Shown here piece by piece: positions 1 to 6,994 of a DNA stretch of 43,282 bases. The stretch spans positions 1 through 43,282 of the forward strand of contig JAEYPR010000028.1 of NCBI GenBank assembly GCA_023410535.1, read 5' to 3'. Below the pieces are notes generated by a model. The model made no database searches. It saw only the letters and a program-made list of their open reading frames with translations, and was not told where the DNA came from. The position numbers were made by a program, and so were the translations under genes. The first letter of the stretch is position 1. Each line of letters opens with the position of its first letter. Origin of the DNA: Bacillota bacterium. GTDB taxonomy: Bacteria > Bacillota > UBA4882 > UBA8346.

Positions 1-120
1 ATTAATCCTCTGATTTGTTCGCTGCTTAAGATTCCCATTTGTGTTCCTCCCGTTTCTTATTGTTGTTATCGGAGGTTTACACAAATAATTTTACAGCGTC
101 ATTTTCGACACTGCTGTTGT

Positions 121-246
121 GCAAGGATGCACAGTCGTTGAGCAAGGATGCACAGCCGTTGCGCAAGGATACACAGTCGTTGAGCAAGGATGCACAGTCG
201 TTGAGCAAGGATGCACAGTCGTTGAGCAAGGATACACAATTGTATT
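121..246. repeat. 21-nt tandem repeat, six units
   Basis: Six head-to-tail 21-nt units start at 121, 142, 163, 184, 205 and 226. The core is GCAAGGATGCACAGTCGTTGA; the first five units differ by at most a few bases and the sixth decays at its end. Read as protein, the unit is a heptad of the type KDAQSLS, and on the other strand RLCILAQ. Neither frame has a ribosome site or a plausible gene around it, so I treat it as a DNA repeat. There are no spacers, so it is not CRISPR. A second array with the same period but another sequence lies at 22630-22902. Confidence 0.9.
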
Positions 247-332
247 AAGCCATTGTAAATTTCTCCGATAATTAAAACAGGAGGTGGCGGTTGAAGCTCA
301 GATAAGAAATATGCGTAAGGCGGGGAAAGCAA

Positions 333-491
333 TTGAAAATCACGGATGAAATGCTGGTCAAAGCCATGGAAAAGGCGATTGAATTTGAACTCATCCCAAA
401 AGAAAGCCCGTTGGACCAATATGAACTCTATTGGAGTAAGTTGAGAAAGATCCTCGAAGCCGCATTGGGTCACTCATTGACTCCTCACTAA
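333..491 (+). CDS. small helical protein of unknown function (52 aa)
   Basis: An ORF with a TTG start (ATG alternative at 351) encodes a charged, probably all-helical protein beginning LKITDEMLVKAMEKAIEFEL. It ends at 491, just before a U-tailed hairpin at 519-552, which supports a real transcript on this strand. The composition (Glu/Lys/Leu rich, one Trp) is coding-like. I do not recognise the family; small helical proteins of this style are common in phage and accessory regions. The start is odd. A much better ribosome site, AGGAGG at 279-284, serves a TTG at 291 in the same frame, but that frame meets TAA at 303-305. So either the gene lost its original start or 291-305 is a tiny leader. 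Confidence is moderate only. Confidence 0.45.
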   Translation: MKITDEMLVKAMEKAIEFELIPKESPLDQYELYWSKLRKILEAALGHSLTPH

Positions 492-518
492 CGGGGCGGT
501 ATTTAAAAGCATGACTGG

Positions 519-552
519 AAACCTCATTACGTAAAAAGAGTGAGGTTTTTTG
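519..552 (+). terminator. rho-independent terminator after the small ORF
   Basis: The arms AACCTCA and TGAGGTT close a short loop and are followed by a run of T (GGTTTTTTG). It lies 28 bp after the stop of the 52-aa ORF. Confidence 0.75.
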
Positions 553-587
553 TTTGTGTTCAAAGAGTACTCATCCGGGAACAATGC

Positions 588-628
588 TGTAAAAAATAAA
601 AGCGATCGACAGGACGCCAATCGCTTTT
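588..628 (-). terminator. terminator of the chemotaxis gene
   Basis: The arms AAAAGCGAT (598-606) and ATCGCTTTT (620-628) form a hairpin. Read on the minus strand it is followed by a T-rich tail, the complement of the A-run at 592-600. It sits 35 bp past the stop of the methyl-accepting chemotaxis gene. Confidence 0.8.
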
Positions 629-662
629 GCAACAATATCGAATGAGTGAGTGCTCCGGTTGT

Positions 663-2456
663 TTAATATTTCTCAAAATCAAAATCATTCAGGCTGATTC
701 GAGTTTTTACGGGATGGTTCCGGCTGCCGCTTTTCCTGGCGTTGATCATGGCTGCTTCCGTATCAGGTTCGGGTAGGTAATTATCGCGGTTCAATTTAAA
801 CCGGGTCACCATATTGCGCAGCAGCGCGGCTTGGCCGGAAAGTTCCTGGCTGGCGGCGGCGCTTTCTTCGGCGGTGGCCGAGTTGTTCTGGATCACTAAA
901 GAAATTTGGGAAATTCCTTGATTGCATTCGGAGATGCCGCTGGCTTGCTGATTGGAAGCGGTGGCGATCTCGTTAACCAAATTCGCCATCCGCGCCACGT
1001 CGGTAACGATATGGCCGAGCGCATCAGCGGTGGTATCGGCGATTTTCATCCCATCCGCGACTTTTTTGATCGAACCTTCGATCATCGTGGTGGTCTCTTT
1101 GGCGGCATTGGCGCTGCGCGCGGCGAGATTGCGCACTTCTTCGGCAACTACCGCGAACCCCTTGCCGTGTTGTCCGGCGCGGGCGGCTTCCACTGCGGCA
1201 TTTAAGGCGAGAATGTTGGTTTGAAAGGCAATTTCGTCGATGACTTTGATGATCTTCGAAATATTAGCGGAGGAGTTATTAATTTCCGACATTGCGTTGA
1301 GCATTCCCTGCATCTGTTCATTGCCCTTGACGGCGTTTTCCTTGGCAGTGACCGCCAACTCATTGGCTTGGTTGGCGTTTAAAGCGTTTTGTTTGGTTTG
1401 AGCGGCGATCACGGTCATGGTGGAGTTCAATTCTTCAATGGTCGAAGCCTGTTCGGTGGTACCTTGGGATAACGCTTGGCTGGCGGTGGCGACTTGCCCG
1501 GAACCGACCGCCACTTGATCGGCAGCGGCGGTAAGTTGGTTCAGGATCTGATGATTGGTCTTCACCATTTCATTGAGTTTGATCCCGAGTAAATCGTTTT
1601 CCGACTTGACGCGCACGGCGACGGTCAGATCTCCTTCGGCAATTTGTTGAACCGCCAAGGCTTGTTCGCGAATGTTCTCAATCATTTTGCCGAAGGATTG
1701 CATTAAGATTCCAACCTCGTCACTGGATTTGACCTCGACATTAACGTTAATATCCCCTAATGCGAGACGGTCGGCCGCTTCAGCCAATTTGGTAACGGGT
1801 TTGCTGATCATTTTGGAAATAATCAGCCCTAAGCAAACGGAGCTGAATATCCCGAACAGGACAATAATAATCATGTTGACGGTCGCTTGACTGGCAATGC
1901 GTTCATTGGAATCGGAAACTATTTTGGCGTCCGCGGTTTGGAGTTCCACCATCGTATTGATGGTGTCCATATACGCTTTGACGCTATTTTGATAGGCTTC
2001 GCTGGTCGCAAAGGTGAAAATAACTTGCTTATCGGAGGTGTTGCGCGCCATCGCGATTAGTTTTTCAAGATGTTTGATGTACTCGACCCGGGTGGCTTGA
2101 TACTCCGCCAATACCCGTAAATTATTCGCTCCGGACACCTTTTTTTGATAAGCTTCGATTAGTTGGCCGATTTGATTGCGGTAATCTTGAATCTTTTGAA
2201 TCTCCGCCTCGATTTTCTGCGGCTCGGTATAGATCATTAAGTAAAGCGACGATACGCGAATGCGTTGAAATAGCGAGGCGATCTGACCGATTCGCGCCAA
2301 CGGGACCACATTATTCTCGTACAAGTGTTGATCCGCTGTTTTAATGCGGTGGATATTGGCGATTCCAGTGAATCCGACCATCCCCGCGATGAACGCGACA
2401 ATCAAGAAACCCACCATGAGTTTGATGCCGATTTTCAAGTTGCTAAACCATTTCAT
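663..2456 (-). CDS. methyl-accepting chemotaxis protein
   Basis: A transmembrane chemoreceptor of 597 aa. It senses an extracytoplasmic signal and controls the CheA kinase. Order: TM1 about residues 10-32, a helical ligand domain of the four-helix-bundle type (about 35-190), TM2 about 194-214, a HAMP domain (about 215-265), then the cytoplasmic signalling coiled coil. The highly conserved hairpin tip is present (DEIAFQTNILALNAAVEAAR, followed by AGQHGKGFAVVAEEVRNLA). The Glu/Gln/Ala-rich helices on both sides would carry the methylation sites. The start is fixed by AAGGAGG 8 nt upstream on the minus strand. No other chemotaxis gene is nearby, so it is a solitary receptor, probably expressed from the sigma-D-like promoter at 2582-2608. 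The ligand cannot be told. Confidence 0.96.
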   Translation of the reverse strand: MKWFSNLKIGIKLMVGFLIVAFIAGMVGFTGIANIHRIKTADQHLYENNVVPLARIGQIASLFQRIRVSSLYLMIYTEPQKIEAEIQKIQDYRNQIGQLIEAYQKKVSGANNLRVLAEYQATRVEYIKHLEKLIAMARNTSDKQVIFTFATSEAYQNSVKAYMDTINTMVELQTADAKIVSDSNERIASQATVNMIIIVLFGIFSSVCLGLIISKMISKPVTKLAEAADRLALGDINVNVEVKSSDEVGILMQSFGKMIENIREQALAVQQIAEGDLTVAVRVKSENDLLGIKLNEMVKTNHQILNQLTAAADQVAVGSGQVATASQALSQGTTEQASTIEELNSTMTVIAAQTKQNALNANQANELAVTAKENAVKGNEQMQGMLNAMSEINNSSANISKIIKVIDEIAFQTNILALNAAVEAARAGQHGKGFAVVAEEVRNLAARSANAAKETTTMIEGSIKKVADGMKIADTTADALGHIVTDVARMANLVNEIATASNQQASGISECNQGISQISLVIQNNSATAEESAAASQELSGQAALLRNMVTRFKLNRDNYLPEPDTEAAMINARKSGSRNHPVKTRISLNDFDFEKY

Positions 2457-2581
2457 CTGAGTGACCTCCTTATCATGTTTGCGATTTTCCTTTATCCATC
2501 AGTATCTGAAAACATTTAGATACATAATGTAATTGGCAACAAATTATCCAACCGAAGAAATATTCAACCATGTTACACATA

Positions 2582-2608
2582 GTATCGTCAGACTGAATAT
2601 TTTCTTAA
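2582..2608 (-). promoter_or_regulatory. possible sigma-D (flagellar) promoter of the chemotaxis gene
   Basis: On the minus strand TTAA (2605-2608) is followed after exactly 15 nt by GACGATAC (2582-2589). The sigma-D consensus is TAAA-N15-GCCGATAT. Two mismatches in the -10 and one in the -35 leave it plausible, and chemoreceptors are classic sigma-D targets. It would give a leader of about 120 nt. Confidence 0.4.
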
Positions 2609-2711
2609 CATGAAAAATCCGACATCAATCCATGAAAAAACCGTTTCGTTAGTTTTTGTAAAAAATTTAAGAAATTAAGGGGATTGTTAGGGGTACAAAG
2701 GGAAAGAAAAT

Positions 2712-2739
2712 AAAAACCCTCAAGTTACCTTGAGGGTTA
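2712..2739 (-). terminator. terminator of tRNA-Leu(CAA)
   Basis: The arms ACCCTCAAG and CTTGAGGGT with a 3-4 nt loop are followed on the minus strand by a T-rich tail (complement of 2706-2715). It lies 14 bp downstream of the tRNA 3' end. Confidence 0.85.
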
Positions 2740-2752
2740 ATCTTTGAAATAT

Positions 2753-2838
2753 TGGTGCCGAAGATCGGACTCGAACCGATACGCTTTTAAGGGCGGTGGA
2801 TTTTGAGTCCACTGCGTCTGCCATTCCGCCACTTCGGC
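2753..2838 (-). tRNA. tRNA-Leu (anticodon CAA)
   Basis: On the minus strand the gene begins GCCGAAG (2832-2838) and closes with CTTCGGC at 2757-2763, discriminator A, and an encoded CCA at 2753-2755. The anticodon loop is CTCAAAA, flanked by a 5-bp stem, so it reads UUG. The long variable arm (CCGCCC...) is of the class II type expected for leucine. The T loop GGTTCGAGTCC is standard. It stands alone with its own promoter and terminator. Confidence 0.96.
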
Positions 2839-2861
2839 ACGTGCGTCACTCACGTAAAAAT

Positions 2862-2890
2862 ATATTAACACACGGCTAAACGATTTTCAA
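2862..2890 (-). promoter_or_regulatory. sigma-A promoter of tRNA-Leu(CAA)
   Basis: On the minus strand TTGAAA (2885-2890), a 17-bp spacer and TAATAT (2862-2867). The predicted start lies about 17 nt before the mature tRNA. Confidence 0.7.
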
Positions 2891-3027
2891 GAGGTTATTT
2901 ACAACCATTTTTTGTTAGTGAGGGAATTGTCTGATTTATTGTCTAATTTTCAGAAACTTTGAATCATTAAGAAGTATTTTTCATTATTGAAGATTGTCGT
3001 CACAAATGTTTAGTGCGACATATATTG

Positions 3028-3708
3028 TTAAAATTTGTATGCCAAACCGAGGGTGGCGCCGGAGAAACTTACTTTCTTGAGATCGCTTGGGATCCAGTTG
3101 GGTCCCAGATCGAAACTGTGATTGTAATAGCCCGCGGTTAGGCTTAGATTTTTGACCACTTCATATTGGAAACGCGCTTGATAAGTAAGATAGTTTTCCG
3201 CATCAATACTGAAGATACCGGTTTTATATTCGGCGGATGGGCCATAGTCAACCGTCAGATTGAAGGCGGCTTTGCCGGTGAATTGGTAAGCGGCGTCAAG
3301 ACCAAACACAGCGGTGTCGATATCGCCGGTGAGCAGGCCGATCTCGGCAATATCGACGATTTTGACATCTTCTTGCCGGAGACCGGCGGTTAGATCCAGT
3401 TGGAATTTAGCGGTTTTGACAAGGGCGTACCCCGCTTTGAGGCTGTATCCGTCAAGCTTCGGTTTAACGGTGATCGGGCCGTAGGACAATAAGGAGTCGC
3501 CGGAACCATGGTAGGCGCTAAACTCTATTTTCCATTGGTCAAGCGGCACCGCCACGGTGAGGTTGGTCAGGGAAGCGTCTTCGGTTTCACCGACGATTTT
3601 GGATTCGCCACCAACGGTGCTGTCCAAGTAGACAGTGGCCCCCAGAGCGTAGGTAGCTGTGCCGAAGACCAGCAGCAACAGCAGTGCGATGACTAAAACC
3701 TTTTTCAA
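3028..3708 (-). CDS. outer-membrane beta-barrel-like protein 1
   Basis: A 226-aa exported protein. The start is TTG at 3708: AAGGAGG lies 8 nt before it, and the signal peptide (KKVLVIALLLLLVFGTATYALGA) begins directly there. An ATG at 3744 would add residues with no ribosome site. The mature part shows alternating polar/hydrophobic strands with many Tyr, Gly and Asp, and ends in GATLGLAYKF, a C-terminal Phe typical of barrels folded by the BamA machinery. It is a paralogue of the protein at 12437-13120: both have DTAVFGLDAA / DTVLYGFDAA in the middle and TLGLxYKF at the end. I infer a small outer-membrane barrel or porin-like protein. The transported substrate is unknown. A long structured non-coding region lies directly upstream. 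Confidence 0.75.
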   Translation of the reverse strand: MKKVLVIALLLLLVFGTATYALGATVYLDSTVGGESKIVGETEDASLTNLTVAVPLDQWKIEFSAYHGSGDSLLSYGPITVKPKLDGYSLKAGYALVKTAKFQLDLTAGLRQEDVKIVDIAEIGLLTGDIDTAVFGLDAAYQFTGKAAFNLTVDYGPSAEYKTGIFSIDAENYLTYQARFQYEVVKNLSLTAGYYNHSFDLGPNWIPSDLKKVSFSGATLGLAYKF

Positions 3709-3802
3709 CACAAATTCCTCCTTAAAAATTGTTTTAGTCATCAAATATTCACTGAAGCTTGGGCATATGTGGCGAAACTTCGTGAATTGTCGTGGGTAAT
3801 AT

Positions 3803-3985
3803 TTCCAGATGGTCGTCTGGCCCGGTGAGTTGGGAATGGATGAAAATTAGGTCCAAGTGCGATCCTTTGTCCTTTTAAAGGACAAAAGAGTCGCACTTGG
3901 ACTTCGAAGCACCACCCGGCCTCAGCCAGGGATGAGACCGATTTAATCTTAGCTCTGACCTTCAGGTCTGGGCGGACAGAAGCTC
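3803..3985. other. highly structured non-coding region (possible ncRNA or leader)
   Basis: This block between two minus-strand genes has no coding ORF but several hairpins in a row. The strongest has arms GTCCAAGTGCGA (3851-3862) and TCGCACTTGGAC (3891-3902), and between them a second palindrome, TTTGTCCTTT / AAAGGACAAA, so almost 50 nt fold on themselves. On the far side, GGCCTCA / TGAGACC (about 3918-3940) and AGCTCTG / CAGAAGCT (about 3950-3983) form further stems. On the near side CCAGA / TCTGG (about 3805-3820) forms a small one. It could be the leader RNA of barrel protein 1, a free RNA of either strand, or a dispersed palindromic element. It does not match a riboswitch motif I know. 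Confidence 0.55.
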
Positions 3986-3987
3986 AA

Positions 3988-4013
3988 ATAAAAAACCGTC
4001 TGTTACGACGGTT
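3988..4013 (-). terminator. terminator after the YigZ-family gene
   Basis: The arms AACCGTC (3994-4000) and GACGGTT (4007-4013) are followed on the minus strand by TTTTTTATTT. It lies 25 bp after the stop codon. Confidence 0.85.
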
Positions 4014-4037
4014 GATCTTCATTTATGGAGTGTTATT

Positions 4038-4649
4038 TTATTGGGTTTTAATCTCCGCCATCTGACAGAATGGAAAAAGTTCTTGAATCACGGCCAGCCG
4101 CTCCCGGTGCGCTTCCGCCAGTTGAAACCGGAGCGTAACCCTATCGGTAAAATCAGTTGTCTCTACAGTCGCCTCAATCTGCTGTAACTGATAGACCAGG
4201 GAGGAGTATTCCGGATAACCGCAGACCAATTCCAGGCGAACGATGGGAATCCGCAGCACTGACCCGGCGGACTCCAAGACCGTGGTAGCTGATTGGCCGT
4301 AGGCCTCGATCAAACCTCTGACCCCCAGCTTTTTGCCGCCAAAATACCGCGTCACGACGACCGCCACATTGGTCAGATTCAGGCGCTGAATCGCTCCAAG
4401 AATGGGTTTGCCAGCCGTGCCGCTGGGTTCGCCATGATCATTAAAATACTCGAACGGATTTTTCCCGGCACCGATTCGGTAGGCGAAACAATTATGGTTG
4501 GCTTGCCCATGCTCGGCCCGGATCTTGGCGATGAACTCTTTCGCCGCGAGTTCATTCTCGACCTCCGAGCAATGGCCGATAAAACGGGAACGTTCAATCA
4601 CGACCAAAGCGGTCGCGGAGGTGTCTACTGTCCAATAACCGTTTTCCAT
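4038..4649 (-). CDS. YigZ/IMPACT family protein
   Basis: A 203-aa cytoplasmic protein of the UPF0029/IMPACT family (YigZ in E. coli, YvyE in Bacillus). The N-terminal domain (about residues 15-125) carries the family motifs SRFIGH, NHNCFAYRIG, DGEPSGTAGKPILGA-like (DHGEPSGTAGKPIL) and VVVTRYFGGKKLGVRGLIEAYG. The C-terminal domain (about 140-200) is the ferredoxin-like DUF1949. Length matches the family. The molecular role is not firmly known; related proteins influence translation or stress responses. The start is unusual: there is no Shine-Dalgarno site, and an extended -10 element ends only 6 nt before the ATG, so the mRNA may be leaderless. A U-tailed hairpin follows the gene. Confidence 0.93.
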   Translation of the reverse strand: MENGYWTVDTSATALVVIERSRFIGHCSEVENELAAKEFIAKIRAEHGQANHNCFAYRIGAGKNPFEYFNDHGEPSGTAGKPILGAIQRLNLTNVAVVVTRYFGGKKLGVRGLIEAYGQSATTVLESAGSVLRIPIVRLELVCGYPEYSSLVYQLQQIEATVETTDFTDRVTLRFQLAEAHRERLAVIQELFPFCQMAEIKTQ

Positions 4650-4655
4650 AATAAA

Positions 4656-4664
4656 AGTATACCA
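4656..4664 (-). promoter_or_regulatory. extended -10 promoter abutting the YigZ start
   Basis: On the minus strand TGGTATACT (TGn plus TATACT) is followed by 6 nt and the ATG at 4649. Transcription would begin at or next to the A of the start codon. No good -35 is seen, as is common with extended -10 promoters. Confidence 0.55.
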
Positions 4665-4699
4665 TAACCTAAGCCCATCCGGGTAGATTCCCGTGCGGC

Positions 4700-5152
4700 T
4701 TAGGGACGGATCTCAATCTCCCAGGGTTTGGAACGGGGACTGTCTTCCGAACGAAGTAATCCAACCAGTTGATATTTGCCAGGCTTCAAGGCGGCGGGTA
4801 GCGTCTTGGGATCGAGTTTAGCCACATAGGTTTGGGGCAATGTGGGTTCCAAGACGATTTGGGACAAAACCTGGGCAAACATGCGCCCTTGCGACCAGCG
4901 CCAGACGAGTTGCTCATGTTGGTATAAGTAGATATCGAACTGCTGACTGGTTGGCGTGGTCAGCCGTAAAGATGTCGTCCCTGGATTCACGACCACCAAA
5001 GCAATGGCAATCACCTCTTGCGATTGATAGGCCGGTTTATCGGTACGGACTGCCAGATAAAGCGGCGGTGGAGCCGACGTGGCGGAACCGGCGCCATAGA
5101 CCCCGGTCGCGAGAAGCATTAACGGGAGAGTAAACCACCACAATTTACGCAT
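4700..5152 (-). CDS. exported BsuPI-domain protein
   Basis: A 150-aa protein with a signal peptide (RKLWWFTLPLMLLATGVYGAGS) and a domain resembling the intracellular proteinase inhibitor BsuPI (PF12690). The resemblance is an Ig-like beta sandwich with NPGTTSLRLTTPTSQQFDIYL early, VWRWSQGRMFAQ in the middle and LKPGKYQLVGLL near the end. The ATG at 5152 is preferred because a GAGG site precedes it and the signal peptide starts there; an in-frame GTG at 5197 has no ribosome site. Proteins of this family are often exported and of unknown target, so inhibitor activity should not be assumed. It is followed by the YigZ-family gene, which has its own promoter. Confidence 0.75.
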   Translation of the reverse strand: MRKLWWFTLPLMLLATGVYGAGSATSAPPPLYLAVRTDKPAYQSQEVIAIALVVVNPGTTSLRLTTPTSQQFDIYLYQHEQLVWRWSQGRMFAQVLSQIVLEPTLPQTYVAKLDPKTLPAALKPGKYQLVGLLRSEDSPRSKPWEIEIRP

Positions 5153-5586
5153 TCGCTTTGCCTCGCTTTCAATTGGTTGGTGCTTTTTACGGGCCACGAC
5201 TTAGGAGACGTTCAACTGGAAAGAATAACCCTGGGATTCATGGTGAAATATCCGGTTAATCCGATTAGGGCGCGCACGAAAATTTGAGGTTATCGGAATT
5301 TGCCTGGCTTCAACAAGATAGAGGAGAAAAAATGAAATTGTTGAATTAATATATATTGGAATGATCTTCATCATACACCATTTTTAGCGCTTAATCCATT
5401 ATAATGATTTGGAACCGGAAATTAGGGAAATGAAGAATACATTGTCAAAACTTTAAAAAATTAGTTGAATAAATAATTGAATGTTTCTTCCCATTTTTAC
5501 AGTGCAAATAAAAACAATTGATAAACGTTTCGACATAACTCCGGGAAATCCATATGTGATAACCGACGAAATGACGGTGAATTGTG
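5153..5586. other. AT-rich intergenic region
   Basis: About 430 bp between divergent genes, with no gene recognised. It holds a five-codon ORF with a perfect ribosome site (GAGGAG at 5321-5326, ATG at 5332, stop at 5347-5349), possibly a leader peptide or remnant. There is also a TATAAT at 5400-5405 without a clear -35. Confidence 0.5.
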
Positions 5587-6969
5587 ATGAAAAAGCAATA
5601 TGACGTGGTAATTATCGGCGCCGGTCCGGCTGGGATATTTGCCGCTTTGGAACTAGCTGAAAAGTCAGCCTTGAAAGTAGCGATTCTTGAAAAAGGACGC
5701 AACCTGGAATACCGGAGTTGCCCATCCAAAGAGAAAAAGGTCGCCTGTACCCAATGCGCCCCTTGTTCCATCACTTGCGGTTGGGGCGGCGCCGGCGCGT
5801 TCAGCGATGGTAAATTAACGCTCTCAACCGAAGTGGGCGGATTTCTGGATGACTATATCCCCAAGGAAAAGCTGCATAAATTAATTCGCGAAGTGGATGA
5901 TATTTATCTTAAGTTCGGCGCTCCGCCCGAAATCTACGGCACCGATGAGGAAGCGATCGCCAGGATCGAAAAGAAAGCAGTCTTAGCGGACTTACGACTG
6001 ATCCCATCCCGGATTCGTCACCTCGGTACCGGTCGGACCCGGACGGTACTGCAAGCGATGCAAGACCACCTGCGCGGCAAAGGGGTCGAAATTGTCACCG
6101 GAGAAGAGACCGAGGCTTTCATTGTTGAAAATGGTCAGATTCAAGGGGTGCGGACTAAAAAGGGTGATGAGTTGTTGGGTCGTTACGTAATTGCCGGACC
6201 CGGCCGGGAAGGCTCGGACTGGCTGGTCCACGAAGCGAACCGTTTAAAACTGCAGTCGATGGTCAACCCGGTGGATATTGGAGTCCGGGTGGAGATTCCG
6301 GCTGAAGTGATGGAAGAGATGACGGCAACTATCTTTGAGACCAAATTGATCTATTATTCGAAAACCTTTGAAGATAAAGTCCGGACTTTTTGTATGTGTC
6401 CCCATGGCGAAGTAGTGATGGAGAACACCGACGGCTTAATGACCGTCAATGGGCATAGCCACGCCGAACGGAAAACGGCCAACACTAACTTTTCGTTATT
6501 GGTCAGCAAAACCTTTACCCAACCGTTCCACGAGCCGATCACTTATGGGCGGCATATTGCGGGACTAGCCAATCTGTTGGGCGGCGGCGTCATTGTGCAA
6601 CGGCTGGGAGATCTTCATAACGGCCGTCGGACTACTCCCGAACGGTTAACGAAAGGATTGGTCAAACCGACGCTGGAAGAGGCAACCCCCGGCGACTTGA
6701 GTTTGGTCTTACCATACCGCCACTTACTGGCGATTTTGGAGATGCTGAAGGCCTTGGACGCAATCGCGCCGGGGATCAATTCGCGAAATACTTTACTATA
6801 TGGCGTTGAAGTCAAATTCTATTCCTCACGTTTGCATGTGAAGAGCAACCTGGAGACCGAGATCCCCAATCTCTATGCGGTCGGGGATGGGGCTGGAGTG
6901 ACCCGGGGCTTGATGCAAGCCTCGATCTCGGGAGTCATGGCGGCCCGGGACATCATTCATAAGGGATGA
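5587..6969 (+). CDS. FAD-dependent dehydrogenase (COG2509 type)
   Basis: A 460-aa flavoprotein. The N-terminal Rossmann motif VVIIGAGPAGIFAALEL (about residues 7-23) binds FAD, and the C-terminal GDGAGVTRGLMQASISG completes the FAD site. Between residues 40 and 65 is a cysteine-rich stretch (SCPSKEKKVACTQCAPCSITCGWGGAGAFSDGKL split over the loop), typical of this uncharacterised dehydrogenase family. It suggests a redox-active or metal-bound loop. The substrate is unknown; family members are often annotated as NAD(P)/FAD-dependent oxidoreductases. The ATG at 5587 directly follows a GTG at 5584 that could also serve; both have only a weak ribosome site. The next gene begins 25 bp downstream on the same strand and is probably co-transcribed. 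Confidence 0.88.
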   Translation: MKKQYDVVIIGAGPAGIFAALELAEKSALKVAILEKGRNLEYRSCPSKEKKVACTQCAPCSITCGWGGAGAFSDGKLTLSTEVGGFLDDYIPKEKLHKLIREVDDIYLKFGAPPEIYGTDEEAIARIEKKAVLADLRLIPSRIRHLGTGRTRTVLQAMQDHLRGKGVEIVTGEETEAFIVENGQIQGVRTKKGDELLGRYVIAGPGREGSDWLVHEANRLKLQSMVNPVDIGVRVEIPAEVMEEMTATIFETKLIYYSKTFEDKVRTFCMCPHGEVVMENTDGLMTVNGHSHAERKTANTNFSLLVSKTFTQPFHEPITYGRHIAGLANLLGGGVIVQRLGDLHNGRRTTPERLTKGLVKPTLEEATPGDLSLVLPYRHLLAILEMLKALDAIAPGINSRNTLLYGVEVKFYSSRLHVKSNLETEIPNLYAVGDGAGVTRGLMQASISGVMAARDIIHKG

Positions 6970-6994
6970 ACTTGCTGAAAATTTTGGAGGTTTT

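Noticed and set aside
121..246. Possible CRISPR array
   Set aside because: Units are contiguous without spacers, and no cas gene is present.
3803..3985. T-box or other known riboswitch
   Set aside because: The GGGTGGTGC segment on the minus strand recalls the T-box core, but the consensus AGGGTGGTACCGCG is not met, and the downstream gene is a barrel protein.
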